The notes under the pieces were generated by a model. The model saw nothing but the letters and a program-made list of their open reading frames with translations. It did not search any database and was not told where the DNA came from. 64,000 nucleotides of DNA from Tricholoma matsutake (taxonomy: Eukaryota > Basidiomycota > Agaricomycetes > Agaricales > Tricholomataceae), in NCBI GenBank assembly GCA_026075535.2, contig AP026545.1, positions 5,704,001 through 5,768,000 of the forward strand, given 5' to 3'. Of this stretch, positions 1-20,205 are shown piece after piece (position 1 is the first letter of the stretch; the number at the start of each line of letters is the position of its first letter). The position numbers were made by a program, and so were the translations under genes.

Positions 1-3817
<3,817 letters not shown>

Positions 3818-4061
3818 ACTGAAAAAATAATCTGATACTGCAATTTTCTTAGGGCAAGCTTCAGTGATCTGGAGTAAGGCCAAATTACACTGGCCCTTAC
3901 CTCAATCGATATCTGAATAATATATATGATGGAATGTTTACTCCGCTGGCCCAGGTTCAAACGTTCACTCTGAGCCCAAGCAATTGTCACTGACAGTTAC
4001 ACATATTTGGGATCTTGGCAGAAGGCTCAGGATCAATCATGGCACGGTGGACATTACAACT

Positions 4062-6860
4062 TTAATCCCTTCCAATCATTCCAGTCCAGTCGAACTTGTT
4101 GTACTTCTTCTTGAACTGTGCGACTCGATCCTGATTGCTCCGGAAATCTATTTTCCTGGGTCTTCGCCAGCGACGCGTCTCCAATTCAAGGACGTTCCCA
4201 ACTATTTCTCCTGCGAAGTAGCTATTGAAATTGTTATCGGTGCCTCGCCGGAGCAATGATGATGTGGTATGTACCTCGGAAAGTCACTGCCGCTCTTCTC
4301 CCCGGTGTCCTCATCATCACCCTTATCTGAGCCTTCGATAACATGACCATAACCTTTCTCGCCCTTGTGGTCGAACTGGACCATGAAGTAGGGCAGGTTG
4401 GGAACCATGGCTCTCCGAAAACCACCAGGCCGCGCAGAGAAATCGATCAGCTTTTTGTGTTGGGACCATTCTGCTTCTGAAGCCAGGATTGATTCCTACG
4501 AAACTGGTCAAATAGCTGCGACGTGGGTAGGGCAAATACTGTTACCTTGAAGTATCCTGGGATATCTTCATACTGAGCCCAAGGCAACGGTACACATTCT
4601 ATGCATGTGTGCTTTTGCCACTTCAGGGAAATGACCGTTTCGTAGAAGATGACCCCTTTGTCCTCTTCTGCATACATGCGAATAAGGCATTTCATAAAGT
4701 TCTACAATTATCGGCAGATGAGAACTGGTGAGGGACATTCGAGCAAGACGCATACCCGAACTTCGTCCCAAACGTCGTCGTCTCCTTCAAGCATCGTTAA
4801 GTGATGTTGGATCGGGACGATTAAACAATGGCCTTCTACAAGTTCCTCGTTCGTTGTACAAGACAGGTATACACGCGTACCCATTGCAATTACAGGGGCT
4901 TTGGGTGACGAATCGTCTTCACCAAAACAAAAATTACATGTCGCCAAGGCTTTCTGAGTACGCTTGTAGTCTATTTAATGCATCAGTTCCACTCACTCCT
5001 ACACTGTGGTGTGGACAAACTTACCATGGATGGCAAACTGTCGTTTCATAGCATCAGAACGCATCTTTTGTCGCCCCAGCTTCTCAGCATTGTCGTCCAT
5101 ATATTCCAAATCATTCTAGACAGGAAGTTCAGTAACTGAGATGGATCCAGATGCTCACAAAATTACCTCGAACTTTCCATCACCCATAATCGCTCGAGCA
5201 AATTGGGCATCAAGATCCTTTTGGTCAGCCATACCTGCACCAAATCGCTCCTGCCGGAGCATCTCCCCCAGCGTAGTATCATCGTCATCGGCATTGTAAC
5301 GAATGATGTCGCCAGTTTTTGGGTCACGAGTTTCAAACTGTGCATTGTAAGTGAGCTGAAAATGGCATAGCCAGTAGCAAGGGCAGAAAAGACCTTGTCC
5401 TTCTTCTTGCGGTTACCCGGAAGTGCTTGCCCGTTATCCTTCCCATGGCCAACGTCATACAGACGTCCTCTGCCGTCCAACGTTGGTAAGACTTCCGTTT
5501 TTGTGTGAACACCTGATTGGATGCTCTCCCCCCCGTTTGCCACCCTGACTTGCGCATCATACTCGCGCTCTAGCTTATCAGCATCAGGAGCTCCTGTCAA
5601 TTTGGCACGAAGAACCTTCGCTTGCAGTTTGTTTAGGGATGACGGTGACAATGCTCGTGAACGAGAACCAGCACCAGGTGGTGGGGGTGTCATGACAGAA
5701 GGTATTGGTGTATGTGATTGAACCAAAGGAGACCTAGTGCCGGACTGCCCACGAAGTGAGTCGAGCCGTCGGTTTTGCGGTACACGAACATCTGGTGCTG
5801 GAGAAGGGGTCGATGGTGCACTGCCACTAACCCCCGCAGGGCGACGGAACGAAGAGCTCCGACTTGATCCACCACTTCCTCCAATATCGGTGAACATGAA
5901 GCGTTTCTCTCCAACATCTTTTGCTTTGTTTTGGCTCTGATGATTTGTCGCGCGGCCTCGGTGTGAATATTTTCCTTCTCGCTCATCAAGTATCCGTCGT
6001 TCTTCCTTTGCTTCTTCAAAAGCTTTGAGAGACCCGAACCTTTCAATCGCAATTTTCTCTGGTTCAACACCTTCCTCTTCCGCAGTTTCGTATACACGTC
6101 TGAGACGCATCATTCGCCATTGCGAACCGAGGCCACCGGGAGTGATGGCTTGTGGCTCTGGTGACGCTTCATCATCTATATCTTTACCCAAGTCCAAGTT
6201 AATTTCTCTGGCGCTAATCACGCGCTATAGTTTGGGTCAACGGGTAGTTCAACATTGAACAATATGAATGACTGACCTGATCAGGATCGGGTCGCTCTTG
6301 AAAAGGTTTCCTCTTGACGTCAGTCCCAAGATTGGAAAAGAAGTCAATACCGCCGCCAAGCGTGCGTTGACCACCAGAAGCGTCTCCGTAATCGTCCGTC
6401 ATGGATTCGTCAGTGACTTTTATATGTTTTCGAATATCGTCCGGAAGACTAGGAGTGGTCGGAGGAAGTGACATCCAATCATCACGCTTGAGGGGTGTTT
6501 GGGTGCTGAGAATCGGTGGTTGTTCCGGGGCTGAGGGACCAGGAATAGCAGACGAGGTCAGCTTCAAACTTTCTGCGGTTGGGATATTGGTGGCGAGGAC
6601 CTGACAGTATGTCAGAGAAAGAGTGGTATGCATAACATCAAACTCACTTTTTCGCCGTCCATGTCAATATTCTTCTCCACCCACATATCATCGTCATTGG
6701 GGTCATCATCCACAATTTGAAGTTTACTATTCGATCCCTTTCTTCTGTGTTTGTACTTTCCGCCATCGTCCTTGTGTTTCCGTCGTTTTCCGCTCTTGCG
6801 TTCTGAATCTTTTTCTGAATCTTTGTCTCTCGGGTGTTCGGGCTTCGAAGACGCAACCAT
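4062..6860 (-). CDS. CWF19: Spliceosome-associated CwfJ-family protein Cwf19 (CWF19L2 type)
   Basis: Cwf19/CWF19L2 proteins associate with late or post-catalytic spliceosomes and belong to the debranching-linked CwfJ family, acting in the nucleus. The N-terminus is rich in Lys/Arg/Ser/Asp (SERKSGKRRKHKD), typical of a disordered region, followed by charged helical segments (RRVYETAEEEGVEPEKIAI). The C-terminal half carries the HIT-like CwfJ_C_1 domain: CNFCFGED, then the nucleotide-pocket-like EGHCLIVPIQHH near 4830, KHTCIECVPLP, and a CwfJ_C_2 end with LPYFMVQFDHKGEKGYGHVIEG and ELETRRWRRPRKIDF. The start ATG at 6860 (MVASSKPEH) is preferred over 6917 because it opens the charged tail; 6869 is also possible. 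At least five short introns interrupt the frame. It is divergent from EFL1. Confidence 0.9.
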
Positions 6861-7097
6861 GATCGTCATGTCACGTGCAACATGTTTCGAGTGTCTTCGC
6901 AACAGCCAAATTTTCATTTCAATTTTAATTCAGTTTAGGTCGCTCCACAGGCAGTTGCCTGCTATTGCATTGCCCATTCAGAGGATTGAGTGAGAGACTG
7001 AGTTGATATTGTAAGTAAATTTCCCTTTTAAGTTTCATGCGAGTCGACAACTTATTTGTGCTTATGTACCTGGCTACATAGACTCAATTGTGTTGCA

Positions 7098-10000
7098 ATG
7101 GAATCACCAGAGTCTACAAATATTCGTATCATAACCACTCTCGGCCATGTTGATCATGGCAAAACCACTCTAATGGATGCTCTCCTTGCTGCCAATAATA
7201 TCATATCTTCTAGAATGGCGGGAAAGATGCGGTATCTAGACAGTCGAGAAGATGAACAGGAAAGGGGAATAACAATGGAAAGTAGTGCAGTATCTCTCAA
7301 ATTTCAAGTGATGGAGCGGGATGCTACGGGAGGTGCGTCCTTTATTCGATTGCCTCACTCATATTCAGTGACGAGACCAGACCAGAGACATCCCCTAAAA
7401 CTTACATCGTTAATATGATCGATACGCCTGGTCATGTCGATTTTTCCAGTGAAGTTTCTACGGCGTCGCGGTTGTGTGACGGTGCTCTTGTTCTTGTTGA
7501 TGTTGTTGAAGGAGTCTGCACACAGGTCAGTTCTTTTCCCATTCCCGATGTCCGTTATATAAACAGAACAAATAGACGATTGCGGTCCTTCGACAAGCCT
7601 GGCAAGATCGACTACGACCTATACTTGTCATCAACAAGTTTGATCGTCTCATCACCGAACTGAAATTGGCCCCTGTGGAAGCTCAGCATCATCTTGCGCG
7701 TCTTATTGAACAGGTCAACGCCGTCATGGGCAGTTTCTTTGCAGGGGATAGAATGGAGGACGATTTGAGATGGAGAGAGGAGCGTGAGCGTCGTCTTGCC
7801 GAAAAGAAAGATCAAAATGCAGACAAGGCTGATGGCACCGTCAACGAATCAGACGAGTTTCAAGAAAAGGATGACGAAGACATTTACTTCGCGCCTGAGC
7901 GTGGAAATGTCATTTTTGCTTCTGCTATCGATGGTTGGGGATTTCGTGTTGGCAAGTTCGCTCAGCTCTACGCCGCGAAACTTGGGATAAAAGAAGCCAA
8001 CCTCCGACGGGTGTTATGGGGGGATTTTTTTATTGATCCCAAGACGAAGAAGTTGATAAGCTACAAGCATCTCCGAGGTCGGGCACTCAAACCGCTCTTC
8101 GTACAATTCGTGTTAGAAAACATATGGGCTGTGTATGATGCTGTGGTTCTCAACCCGTTCGTCTTATCTCGTTTCTTTAGCAGGTTCGGCGAATTGAAGG
8201 ATGATATCTAGAAATCAAGAAAAAGTAGCAAAGATTGTCGGTGCTCTTAACCTTAAAATCCCGCCTCGAGACCTGAAGTCGAAGGATGCTCGACATCTCT
8301 TGTCTCTCATATTTTCCCAGTGGTTATCACTGTCTACCTGTGTCACTCAAACTGTCATAGACATCGTCCCCCCTCCTTGCACTGCGCAGGCTACGAGGAT
8401 TCCCAAAATGTTGTACCCCGACATTTACGAAACGACTCTTGTACCCAAAAACAAACTTGAGGAAGATCTTTTCGCAGCAAACGCAAGCAGTGATGCTTGC
8501 ATTACAGCGTATGTCAGCAAAATGTTTGCTGTCTCCGCCAAGGATTTGCCAGAGAACAAGAAAAAACCGATTACTGCGGATCAGATGAGAACGAGAGCCC
8601 GAGAAGCTAGAATTGCTAAACAAGCTGCTGCTGCGACTGACGATGGAGGTGGTGGACAAACTTCCACCACCGTTGGTTATGCACCCACTGGTGTGACGGA
8701 GCAAGTTGAACCGAAGGCTGAGGTCATCGAGAACGGGGAAGTGATCCTAGGCTTTGCTCGGCTCTATTCGGGGACAATACGCACAGGCACTTCCGTGTAT
8801 GCTGTCCTACCCAAGTATAATGCTGCATTACCACCCAATAGTCCCGCAAATATGAAGCATCTCATGAGCGCTCCAGTTGAAGGCTTGTACGTGATGATGG
8901 GGCGAGAGCTCGTGCCAGTCGATTTCGTACGCGCCGGAAATACTTTTGCGATCAAAGGCCTGGAGGGCAAAGTATGGAGGAGCGCCACCCTCTGTGGCCC
9001 TGGAGAGTCGGGGATTAATGATGAAGGCGATGTCGCTGTTTCCTGTTTAATCAACTTGGGAAGTGTTGATCGAACAGTGCGTTTACTGACTCGTATTTTC
9101 GTAGTCATAATGCTGATTTTTTAATACAGATTCCCCCCATCGTTAGGGTTGCATTAGAACCTGCTTTTCCTGTCGATATGCCAAAGCTGATTAGCGGTTT
9201 GAAATTACTAAGCCAGTCTGATCCGTGTGTAGAAACGTTCCAGCAGCAGACTGGTGAGCATGTCATTTTGACTGCGGGCGAGTTACATTTGGAAGTTTGT
9301 ATTCGTCTCTCTGTATCCTATCGCACGTTGACTGTTTCTGCTGTAGAGATGTCTAAAGGATTTACGGGAGCGGTTCGCACGAGTAGAGATCCAGGCCTCA
9401 AAACCTATTGTCCCCTTTCGTGAGACGGCCGTTAAGGGAGCAGGTAATACTACACATTGTGTTTGTAGGTGTTGGGGATTTACTCAAATTTCTTCCAGAC
9501 ATGGCACCAACCAAGACTCCTAATGCTTCTCGTGGTACTATCCACGGTCCCAGCTCGCTAAACATCGTGCGCTTTACAGTCCGCGCTAGTCCCCTCCCAG
9601 GTCCCATCCTAGCTTTTGTTCTAGAAAACATTGCTATTTTGAAGAGGCTTCAGAATGACAGGAAGGCGAGAGATTCGCAGACATCAGGCAAGGACATAAT
9701 AGAAGAGGCAATCAACGTTGAAGTACACGGGGACATCGTGAGGAAGCCTACCGTGAGCCCAGAACAGTTTTGGGATGCTTTGCAGAAGATCTGTGATGAC
9801 GTTGGCGGAGAATGGAGGGGAATTGTAGAACGAATTTGGGCCCTTGGACCCCAGAGAGCTGGGGGGTGTCTGCTGATTGACGCCAGGAAATCGACCACAA
9901 CCTCGTTCGTTTACATCTGGTGTTTATTTGCTTTTGACGACGACTGACGTAAGGCAGTTTGAAAGGTCGACTGGAACGAAATAAGTTCGAGGACGCAAAC

Positions 10001-10870
10001 CAGGAAGCAGAGAGGGGATTTGGGAATTTTGATAACCACATCGAAACAGGTTTTCAGCTTGCGACCTTCCAAGGACCCCTGTGTTCAGAACCTGTGGAGG
10101 GGATGGCTTATTTTGTAGAGAGCGTGGACATAGATCGAGAGGTTCTAAGCAAGGAGATCGGTCAGATCCACTCCATTTATTGTGTTTCGGCTACCTAATC
10201 TGTCTCTCAGAGCAAAACCGGATGCCTCAAGTGGCGGGCTCTGTGATATCCGCTGTCAGGGACGCGTGTCGCAACGGTCTTCTGGATTGGTCGCCCAGGC
10301 TCATGCTTGCCATGTATACATGTGATATCCAAGCCTCTAGTGAGTTATTAGTCCATTGACCATTTATGTCAGCTAATGATTTAGGTGACGTGTTGGGGAA
10401 GGTTTATGCCGTTGTAGCCAAGCGGCGGGGGCGTATTGTGGCTGAGGAAATGAAGGAAGGCACTTCTCTTTTTAATGTCACCGCTTTGTTACCGGTGATA
10501 GAGAGTTTTGGTTTCGCTGATGGTAGGCCCAATATGCTGCTGATCCATCTATGTTCATCTTGTATCATTTCAGATATCCGGAAACGAACATCAGGAGCTG
10601 CCAGCCCACAACTGATTTTTAGCGGGTATGAGGATATTCCATTCTAGTCAGTTTTCACAAGTGGCTAATATGTTGAATAGCTATGACTTGTTGGACCAGG
10701 ACCCTTTCTGGGTGCCGACGACAGAAGAGGAACTTGAAGACTTGGGTGAAAAAGCTGATAGATCTAATATAGCGAAGGGGTACGTTGACGGGGTACGAGA
10801 ACGCAAGGGACTGTTTGTGGATAGGAAAATTGTCGAGTTTGCAGAGAAGCAGAGAACGTTGAAGAGGTGA
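7098..10870 (+). CDS. EFL1: Elongation factor-like GTPase 1 (Ria1/EFL1), 60S ribosome maturation
   Basis: EFL1, an EF-2 paralogue, works with Sdo1/SBDS to release the anti-association factor Tif6 from cytoplasmic pre-60S subunits. The G-domain begins at residue 9 with [12 protein letters not shown], followed by a switch region ([14 protein letters not shown]), [12 protein letters not shown] after an intron near 7330-7410, and VINKFDRL near 7635. An acidic/charged insertion (residues around [10 protein letters not shown], near 7850) is characteristic of EFL1 and absent from EF-2. Also visible are the G5-type SAIDGWGF, domain [17 protein letters not shown], then [20 protein letters not shown] after an intron, and the C-terminal ADGRPN-type domain V loop. 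The ATG at 7098 matches the conserved N-terminus ([24 protein letters not shown]). The diphthamide-bearing tip loop of EF-2 is not expected here. Confidence 0.93.
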
Positions 10871-11005
10871 ATGCTGATATATGATACGCGGTGGGGCTGT
10901 CCAGGGTCGTTGACAGATGTATTACATAATCGCCCGGAAATTCGCTGGTCGCTGATCAGAGTTTCTTGTTATTGCTTTCCGTTTTCTCTTTCGCTCTCAA
11001 ATCTT

Positions 11006-14000
11006 ATGGCCGTTGCGATCATGCCTATGCACTCGAACCATCGTCATTCTTTTCTTCCTCAGACACATACGGCCACCACTTCCACCGCTTCTCAACAGCA
11101 ACCCGTTGCATGGCAACAACAGCAAGACCAGGCACTCCCCGAAGACCAATTTACCACCTTATTTTGTCGTGCTCTCTACGACTATGACGCACAAGATGCC
11201 TCAGCTCTCTCCTTTAGACGCAACGATATCATCGAGGTACTTTCACAAGAGCCGTCAGGCTGGTGGGATGGTTTGCTCGGCGATGAACGCGGATGGTTTC
11301 CTTCAAATTATGTGGACGTCATTTCAGAGGAGGAGCTGAGCTTTTTGGGGTCTGAATTCTCGAGTGGTGAACTTAGGCAGAGTGTGGCAGTGGACAGCCA
11401 ATCTGCTATGGTTGATATCTCGCATGCGATCATGAGAGGAACCAACCAGGCAGAGAACGAAGAATGGTTAAATGCTGAGATGTCTTTTAGAACTGACGCG
11501 CTCAATTCTATTGGTATGCACGTCGATGGTTCGGGACAGTCAAGCGACTTCTGGATGCCCCAGATAACTGCTGATTCACAGGTCAGGCAGAGTAGATACT
11601 TGCGGTCCGTTGCGCTGATCTGTCCACGATAGATATATTATGTGAATACTCGGACAGGTCAAGAATCTCGGGATCTCCCTCAAGAAGCCAACGACGACAT
11701 TTCGGACAGCGAGCTTGCTGGTTTAGCTTCCCAGTCCAATTCGCGGTCGGGTACCAACGCTGGACTTGCATTTGGACCACACGGTACCTCTGAACCCTTT
11801 GCTAACGGCCACGGTATAGCTGGATTTGGCGTTTCGCGTCGCACTGGTACTCCCGAACCATGGATAAGGAAGCTTGCGGACGACGGAATGTCATATCTTT
11901 ACTACAACAAGATAGATGGTCAGGTGCAGTGGACAAGGCCCGAAGTTCATACCAGCCATGACCACACAGCATCTCACCTCCCGCCCTCATTGCCACCGAC
12001 AGCCCAACGGACCAATGGGAGGCGTGATAGCGTATATTCCGACGATTCGGATGTTCAACCTTCCGGCCTCGTACATCGACTAGGGCCACAGCTGCCTGAC
12101 GGACGTACTTCTGAAACACGAGAGCATTTGTCGAGTCCTATCCAGGGCGATGGTTCCGCGGTGGATTTCTCTTCGGGTGAACGAATGGCACAGTCTCTGC
12201 AGCAAACTCTCTCACCTCCTCCGCCAGAGCTTATAACAGAGCTTTCGGCTGTGGCAAAGGGTGCCATCCAAGGGCTTGTGAGAAATATACAACTACATGG
12301 CTTCGCACGCCGACCAGAAGACGATCATGTGTTAGACGACCTTTTAAATGGCGTCGTGTCCGTGGTCCGCAATCTTCTGTATGCCTCAGCAGTACCCACT
12401 GCCCAAATACCAGCCAACGTACTTCCACAGGAAGTACGCGATACTGCAGCACCTTCCATACAACCCCCACTAAAATCCGCGCATAGAAAGGTCACCGCGA
12501 CTCTTTCCCGATTAGTCTTGTCCGCTCGAGCGATACAGTATGATTCCGGATCCTTAATTGCTGACACCCTCAGTCGCATTGAAGTTGACGCAGAAGAACT
12601 TGAACGTGCTGTACTTTCTTTCGTCTTGGAGATACAGCGAATGCAGCATACCGAGTTTCTTGGGAAATCCCTGAAACGGTTGCATGGCGTATTTTTACCC
12701 ACAAATCTAGGATTGGGACTTGTCGGTGCTGGCGCAGCAGGCCGCTGGAAAGGGTTCGGATGGGTCCATATAGATCAGCCGCCGTCTGAAGCACGCAAAG
12801 TGTTCAATCCCATGGTGATTTCAGATATGAACTCCCGATTAACAAGTATAGACGAACAGTTCAAGAATTTGGTCCGCGCTCTGCAAATGTCGGAAGATTC
12901 AGGTTAGTGATTATTATTTCTGGATCCGACCTTTCCTTGACCAATGGCTCTGTAGTCGAGCAATTGCGCCTTCATGGTAGGGAAGCAGTGGCTCGAGTTT
13001 CGTCTTTGCTCGGTTTCGCTGCAGATATACATGTTGCTCGGCACGTTGATATCGACGGCATTGGGCAGGAAGCCAGCGCCTCGTCCACTGACTACATGCA
13101 CACGGTCGACAACGCCAGGGTCCTCGTAAGGACTCTAGAGGCGGTGTTTCAATCCATCTACGATGACTGCTCGGTATTACTCCTTACTGTACAGTCGGTG
13201 CGAGACTCCGACCCCAGTCAAGAAAAATCCTATGCCTACGAGTACATCGACGCCTTATCATCGTCATTGAGTTCCAACCTCAGACTGGTCGTGCAAACGC
13301 TTGACAGCCTGCTCTCTGTCGGTCATGACCAGGCTGAGATGGCACTGGGTGAATACACAGGGTCCATTGACTGGCGGATGTCTCGCATTAGCACGCGCCA
13401 TTTAGTAGATTCAGCGGCAATTCACGGGGCTGAAGCGCTCGCTGTCAGAGACGCCTTTGGCAATCACAATGGCAAGATGCCTGAAGGCGAATCATCCTAT
13501 CAGTCCCATAATCGAAGCATCTCGAACGGGCTGGAAGGGCACAATTCGTTCGGAGACTTCACAGAGGAGACTCTCGTTGAAGAAAATCAGCCGGACAGTG
13601 TAATACGCGATGCTAACTCAAGCACGTTCTTTGAAGATGATCGTAAGTCGACATTTGCATTCCAAGAATATCCTCTCAGAGCTGTTTCTATCTACCAGCG
13701 GTCCCGAACAAGACGCCCCCGCGCGGTTCCAAGAAGTTGGCGAGGCTGTTGGGTGAGGAATATGAAGAACAAGTTGTCGCCGCAGACCTTCGACCGTGGT
13801 ATCTTCGTTCAAACTTCAACCCGTCAGAGATTTTGATTGATACAGACCGTTCCGTGAAAGGGGGAACGCTTCCGGCTCTGGTAGAACGCTTGACTGCCCA
13901 CGAAGCAGCTGGTGAGACCATCTCCATACTATTCATTTACGTTGTGTCATTTGCTCTGTTCAGATACGACTTATATTGCCTACACCAAAGCCTTCCTCAT

Positions 14001-15419
14001 GACCTACAAGTCGTTCACAACAGTGGACGAGTTATTTGACCTACTGGTTGAGCGCTTCAGGATACAACTTCCTGCCAATATGACAACCAGCGAGCGCGAC
14101 AATTGGGCGAAACACAAACAACATATCATACAGACACGGTCAATCTCTCGCTCTGCTTATGTGTGACATCCGTATTGATTTTTACCCCGACAGAGTCCTC
14201 AACACGTTCAAATCAATGGTTACAGATGAGGATATCTTGGAGAAAGATGATTTGCATATCCTCGATCGTATGAAGGTCTTTGTAGCTTCGGAAGAAGTTT
14301 CACGCTTTGGAGCAGCGAAGCCTCTGACTGCACAGATTGAGCGAGCGGTACGCCAATCGTATCAATACACTTTATACGTCACTTAGTCTCCCCAAGCAAC
14401 GGGGCGGTGATACTACCGTCAAGACGATCACGAATCTAGGACCTCCGCCACCGCCGATCATGCCGAGAACAAACAGAAAGCTAAAGTTGACTGATATTGA
14501 ACCTGTCGAACTAGCGCGGCAACTGACAATCATGGAGAGCAATCTTTATCAGAAAATTAGACCCCTCGAATGTCTTCAACGAGCTAGAGAGCAGAAGACG
14601 GAAAGTATGGACAATATTGCTTTCGTTATTCAAACAAGCAATCGGGTAAGTTATCCTTCCTATGACCTGATTGTCATACCTGAACCCTTGACTTAGATTG
14701 CAGATTGGGTTGCCGAGTCGGTCCTTAACAAAGAGGACTCTCGAAAACGAGCTAACATCGTGAAGCATCTGATTGGTGTTGCTGATGTAAGTTTGTTGAC
14801 TGCTTTCTCCTGTTTGCGTACATTTTATCATGAACATTGCTTAGCGTTGTCGTACGATGAACAATTTTTCCACAATGATCGCCATTACCTCTGGACTTAA
14901 CACTCCTCCAATCCGCAGACTCAAGCGAACCTGGGAGCAGGTCAACCAAAGATGTATGGCACAATTCGGCGCATGCGAAATGACCATCGATAGCAGCAAA
15001 ACGTATGCCAAATATAGTCAACTGATGGCTTCGGTCACCCCACCTTGTGTACCATTCATAGGTAATTTTACGTGATTTGATATGGAATGATCCTGATAGC
15101 AGCTGTTTCAGGTGTCTTCCTTTCAACTCTACAATTCATTCAGGATGGGAATCCTGATATCCTACCAGGAGGCCTCATTAATTTCCAAAAGCGCCAAATG
15201 GCGTCCAAGGTCATTGACGATATCAAGCGATGGCAGGCAACAACTTTCAATTTTCAAGCTATTCCAGCAATCCAAACTTGGATCGAGGAATCCCTGAACC
15301 AATTCAATGATACGCGGGCATCGAGCGAACATTTCTGGGCTCTCAGTTTGGAACGGGAGCCGAGAGAGAGAGAGGATGAAAAGATGGCACGATTACTTCA
15401 GGAGAGTGGCTTTCTCTAG
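11006..15419 (+). CDS. CDC25: Ras guanine-nucleotide exchange factor (Cdc25-like) with SH3 and WW domains
   Basis: This is predicted to load GTP onto Ras and so feed cAMP/PKA or MAPK signalling at the plasma membrane. In order: a Gln/His/Thr-rich tail; an SH3 domain (ALYDYDAQDASALSF ... GWWDG ... GWFPSNYVDVI, about 11170-11325); a WW domain (WIRKLADDGMSYLYYN ... QVQWTRPE, about 11860-11945); a long Ser-rich middle with predicted helices; a RasGEF N-terminal domain (AYTKAFLMTYKSFTT, about 13980-14300); and a catalytic RasGEF domain (LTDIEPVELARQLTIMES at about 14490, NNFSTMIAITSGLN, KRTWEQV, PCVPFIGVFL). Fungal Cdc25 normally carries SH3; the additional WW is notable. The start could be 11006 (MAVAIMPMHS) or 11021. 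It lies only 135 bases after the EFL1 stop, so its promoter is very short or overlaps EFL1. Confidence 0.88.
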
Positions 15420-15559
15420 CACCGCATGACTCAGAGTGGATTAAGACGCTCAAGATCTGTATTTTCATAATTACTGTGGTGTACAATTGCTAGGCATGGA
15501 TTTGTTATGTATATGCTATGTGTTTTCGATGTATGTACTTGTCGTGGCCGTGACAAGGG

Positions 15560-15580
15560 TCGCGTCGCGTCACACGCGCT
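15560..15580. promoter_or_regulatory. WCGCGW (MCB-like) cluster upstream of DAD1
   Basis: Two overlapping TCGCGT motifs (15560-15565 and 15565-15570) are followed by ACGCGC (15575-15580), 57-77 bases before the DAD1 start. WCGCGW is the core bound by MBF-type G1/S regulators in ascomycetes. Its function here is inferred from motif and position only. Confidence 0.4.
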
Positions 15581-15636
15581 TTCAGCCATTGTTTCAACTC
15601 AATGACCACCTTCAATTTGGTATAATACCCTCCAGC

Positions 15637-15970
15637 ATGTCACAAGCAGACGAAGATAGCTTTTTCGACAGAGAGCGCTATCGACTTTCGTGTGAGATCA
15701 CGTCTGTAAGCGCATAGCATTCAGCAATACAGAAGACACTGATTCCTCGTATAGGGTTTTGAAGAGTTGCTTTCATCAACGAACGTGTTGAATCGCAAAC
15801 TCGAAGAGGTGTTGGGCATGACAAGAGAATATGACACAATTGCTGCACTATGGCAGAGCTTCTACCAGCTCATGCGAGGGCCGATGAGAACTGAAGAAGA
15901 TGAAAGACTTCAAGGACTTCCCGGCACTGGCGGCCATCTTGTAGCAGTAAAACAAAGCAAAGATAGCTGA
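15637..15970 (+). CDS. DAD1: DASH/Dam1 complex subunit Dad1
   Basis: Dad1 is a small subunit of the DASH ring that couples kinetochores to microtubule plus ends during mitosis. Two exons (15637-15705 and 15755-15970) encode 94 residues. The intron at 15706-15754 joins EITS to GFEELL in phase 0. The protein shows the family pattern: FFDRERYRL near the N-terminus, a helical LLSSTNVLNRKLEEVLGM segment, then FDT-like TREYDTIAALWQSFYQLM, and a short C-terminal tail. An ATG at 15487 in the same frame would add a hydrophobic run ahead of the conserved start and is rejected. It is convergent with the PKC gene. Confidence 0.93.
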
Positions 15971-16102
15971 TGGTGATGAGATATCTTTTACGTACGAACA
16001 CAGATATCCGAGTACATGGATGGTGGGACAGTCACAGCAAGTAGATTACGAACGGCTTAAAAAGACAACAATAATGGTCTTTCAGAGACGAAAATAAGTA
16101 GG

Positions 16103-20036
<3,934 letters not shown>

Positions 20037-20205
20037 GGCTACTGAAGGATAGTAAGAACCCTTTCTCGTAGCGAAACGTCGATGGCGTTGAGAGCAACAG
20101 CGATAGGCCGAATCTGAAATCAGAATCGGCTCGTGGCTGTTGCAATTGGGGCTGTGGCGGCTTCGTGATTTGGTAATTTGTTTCTTTTTTGGGGCTTAGC
20201 AGACC

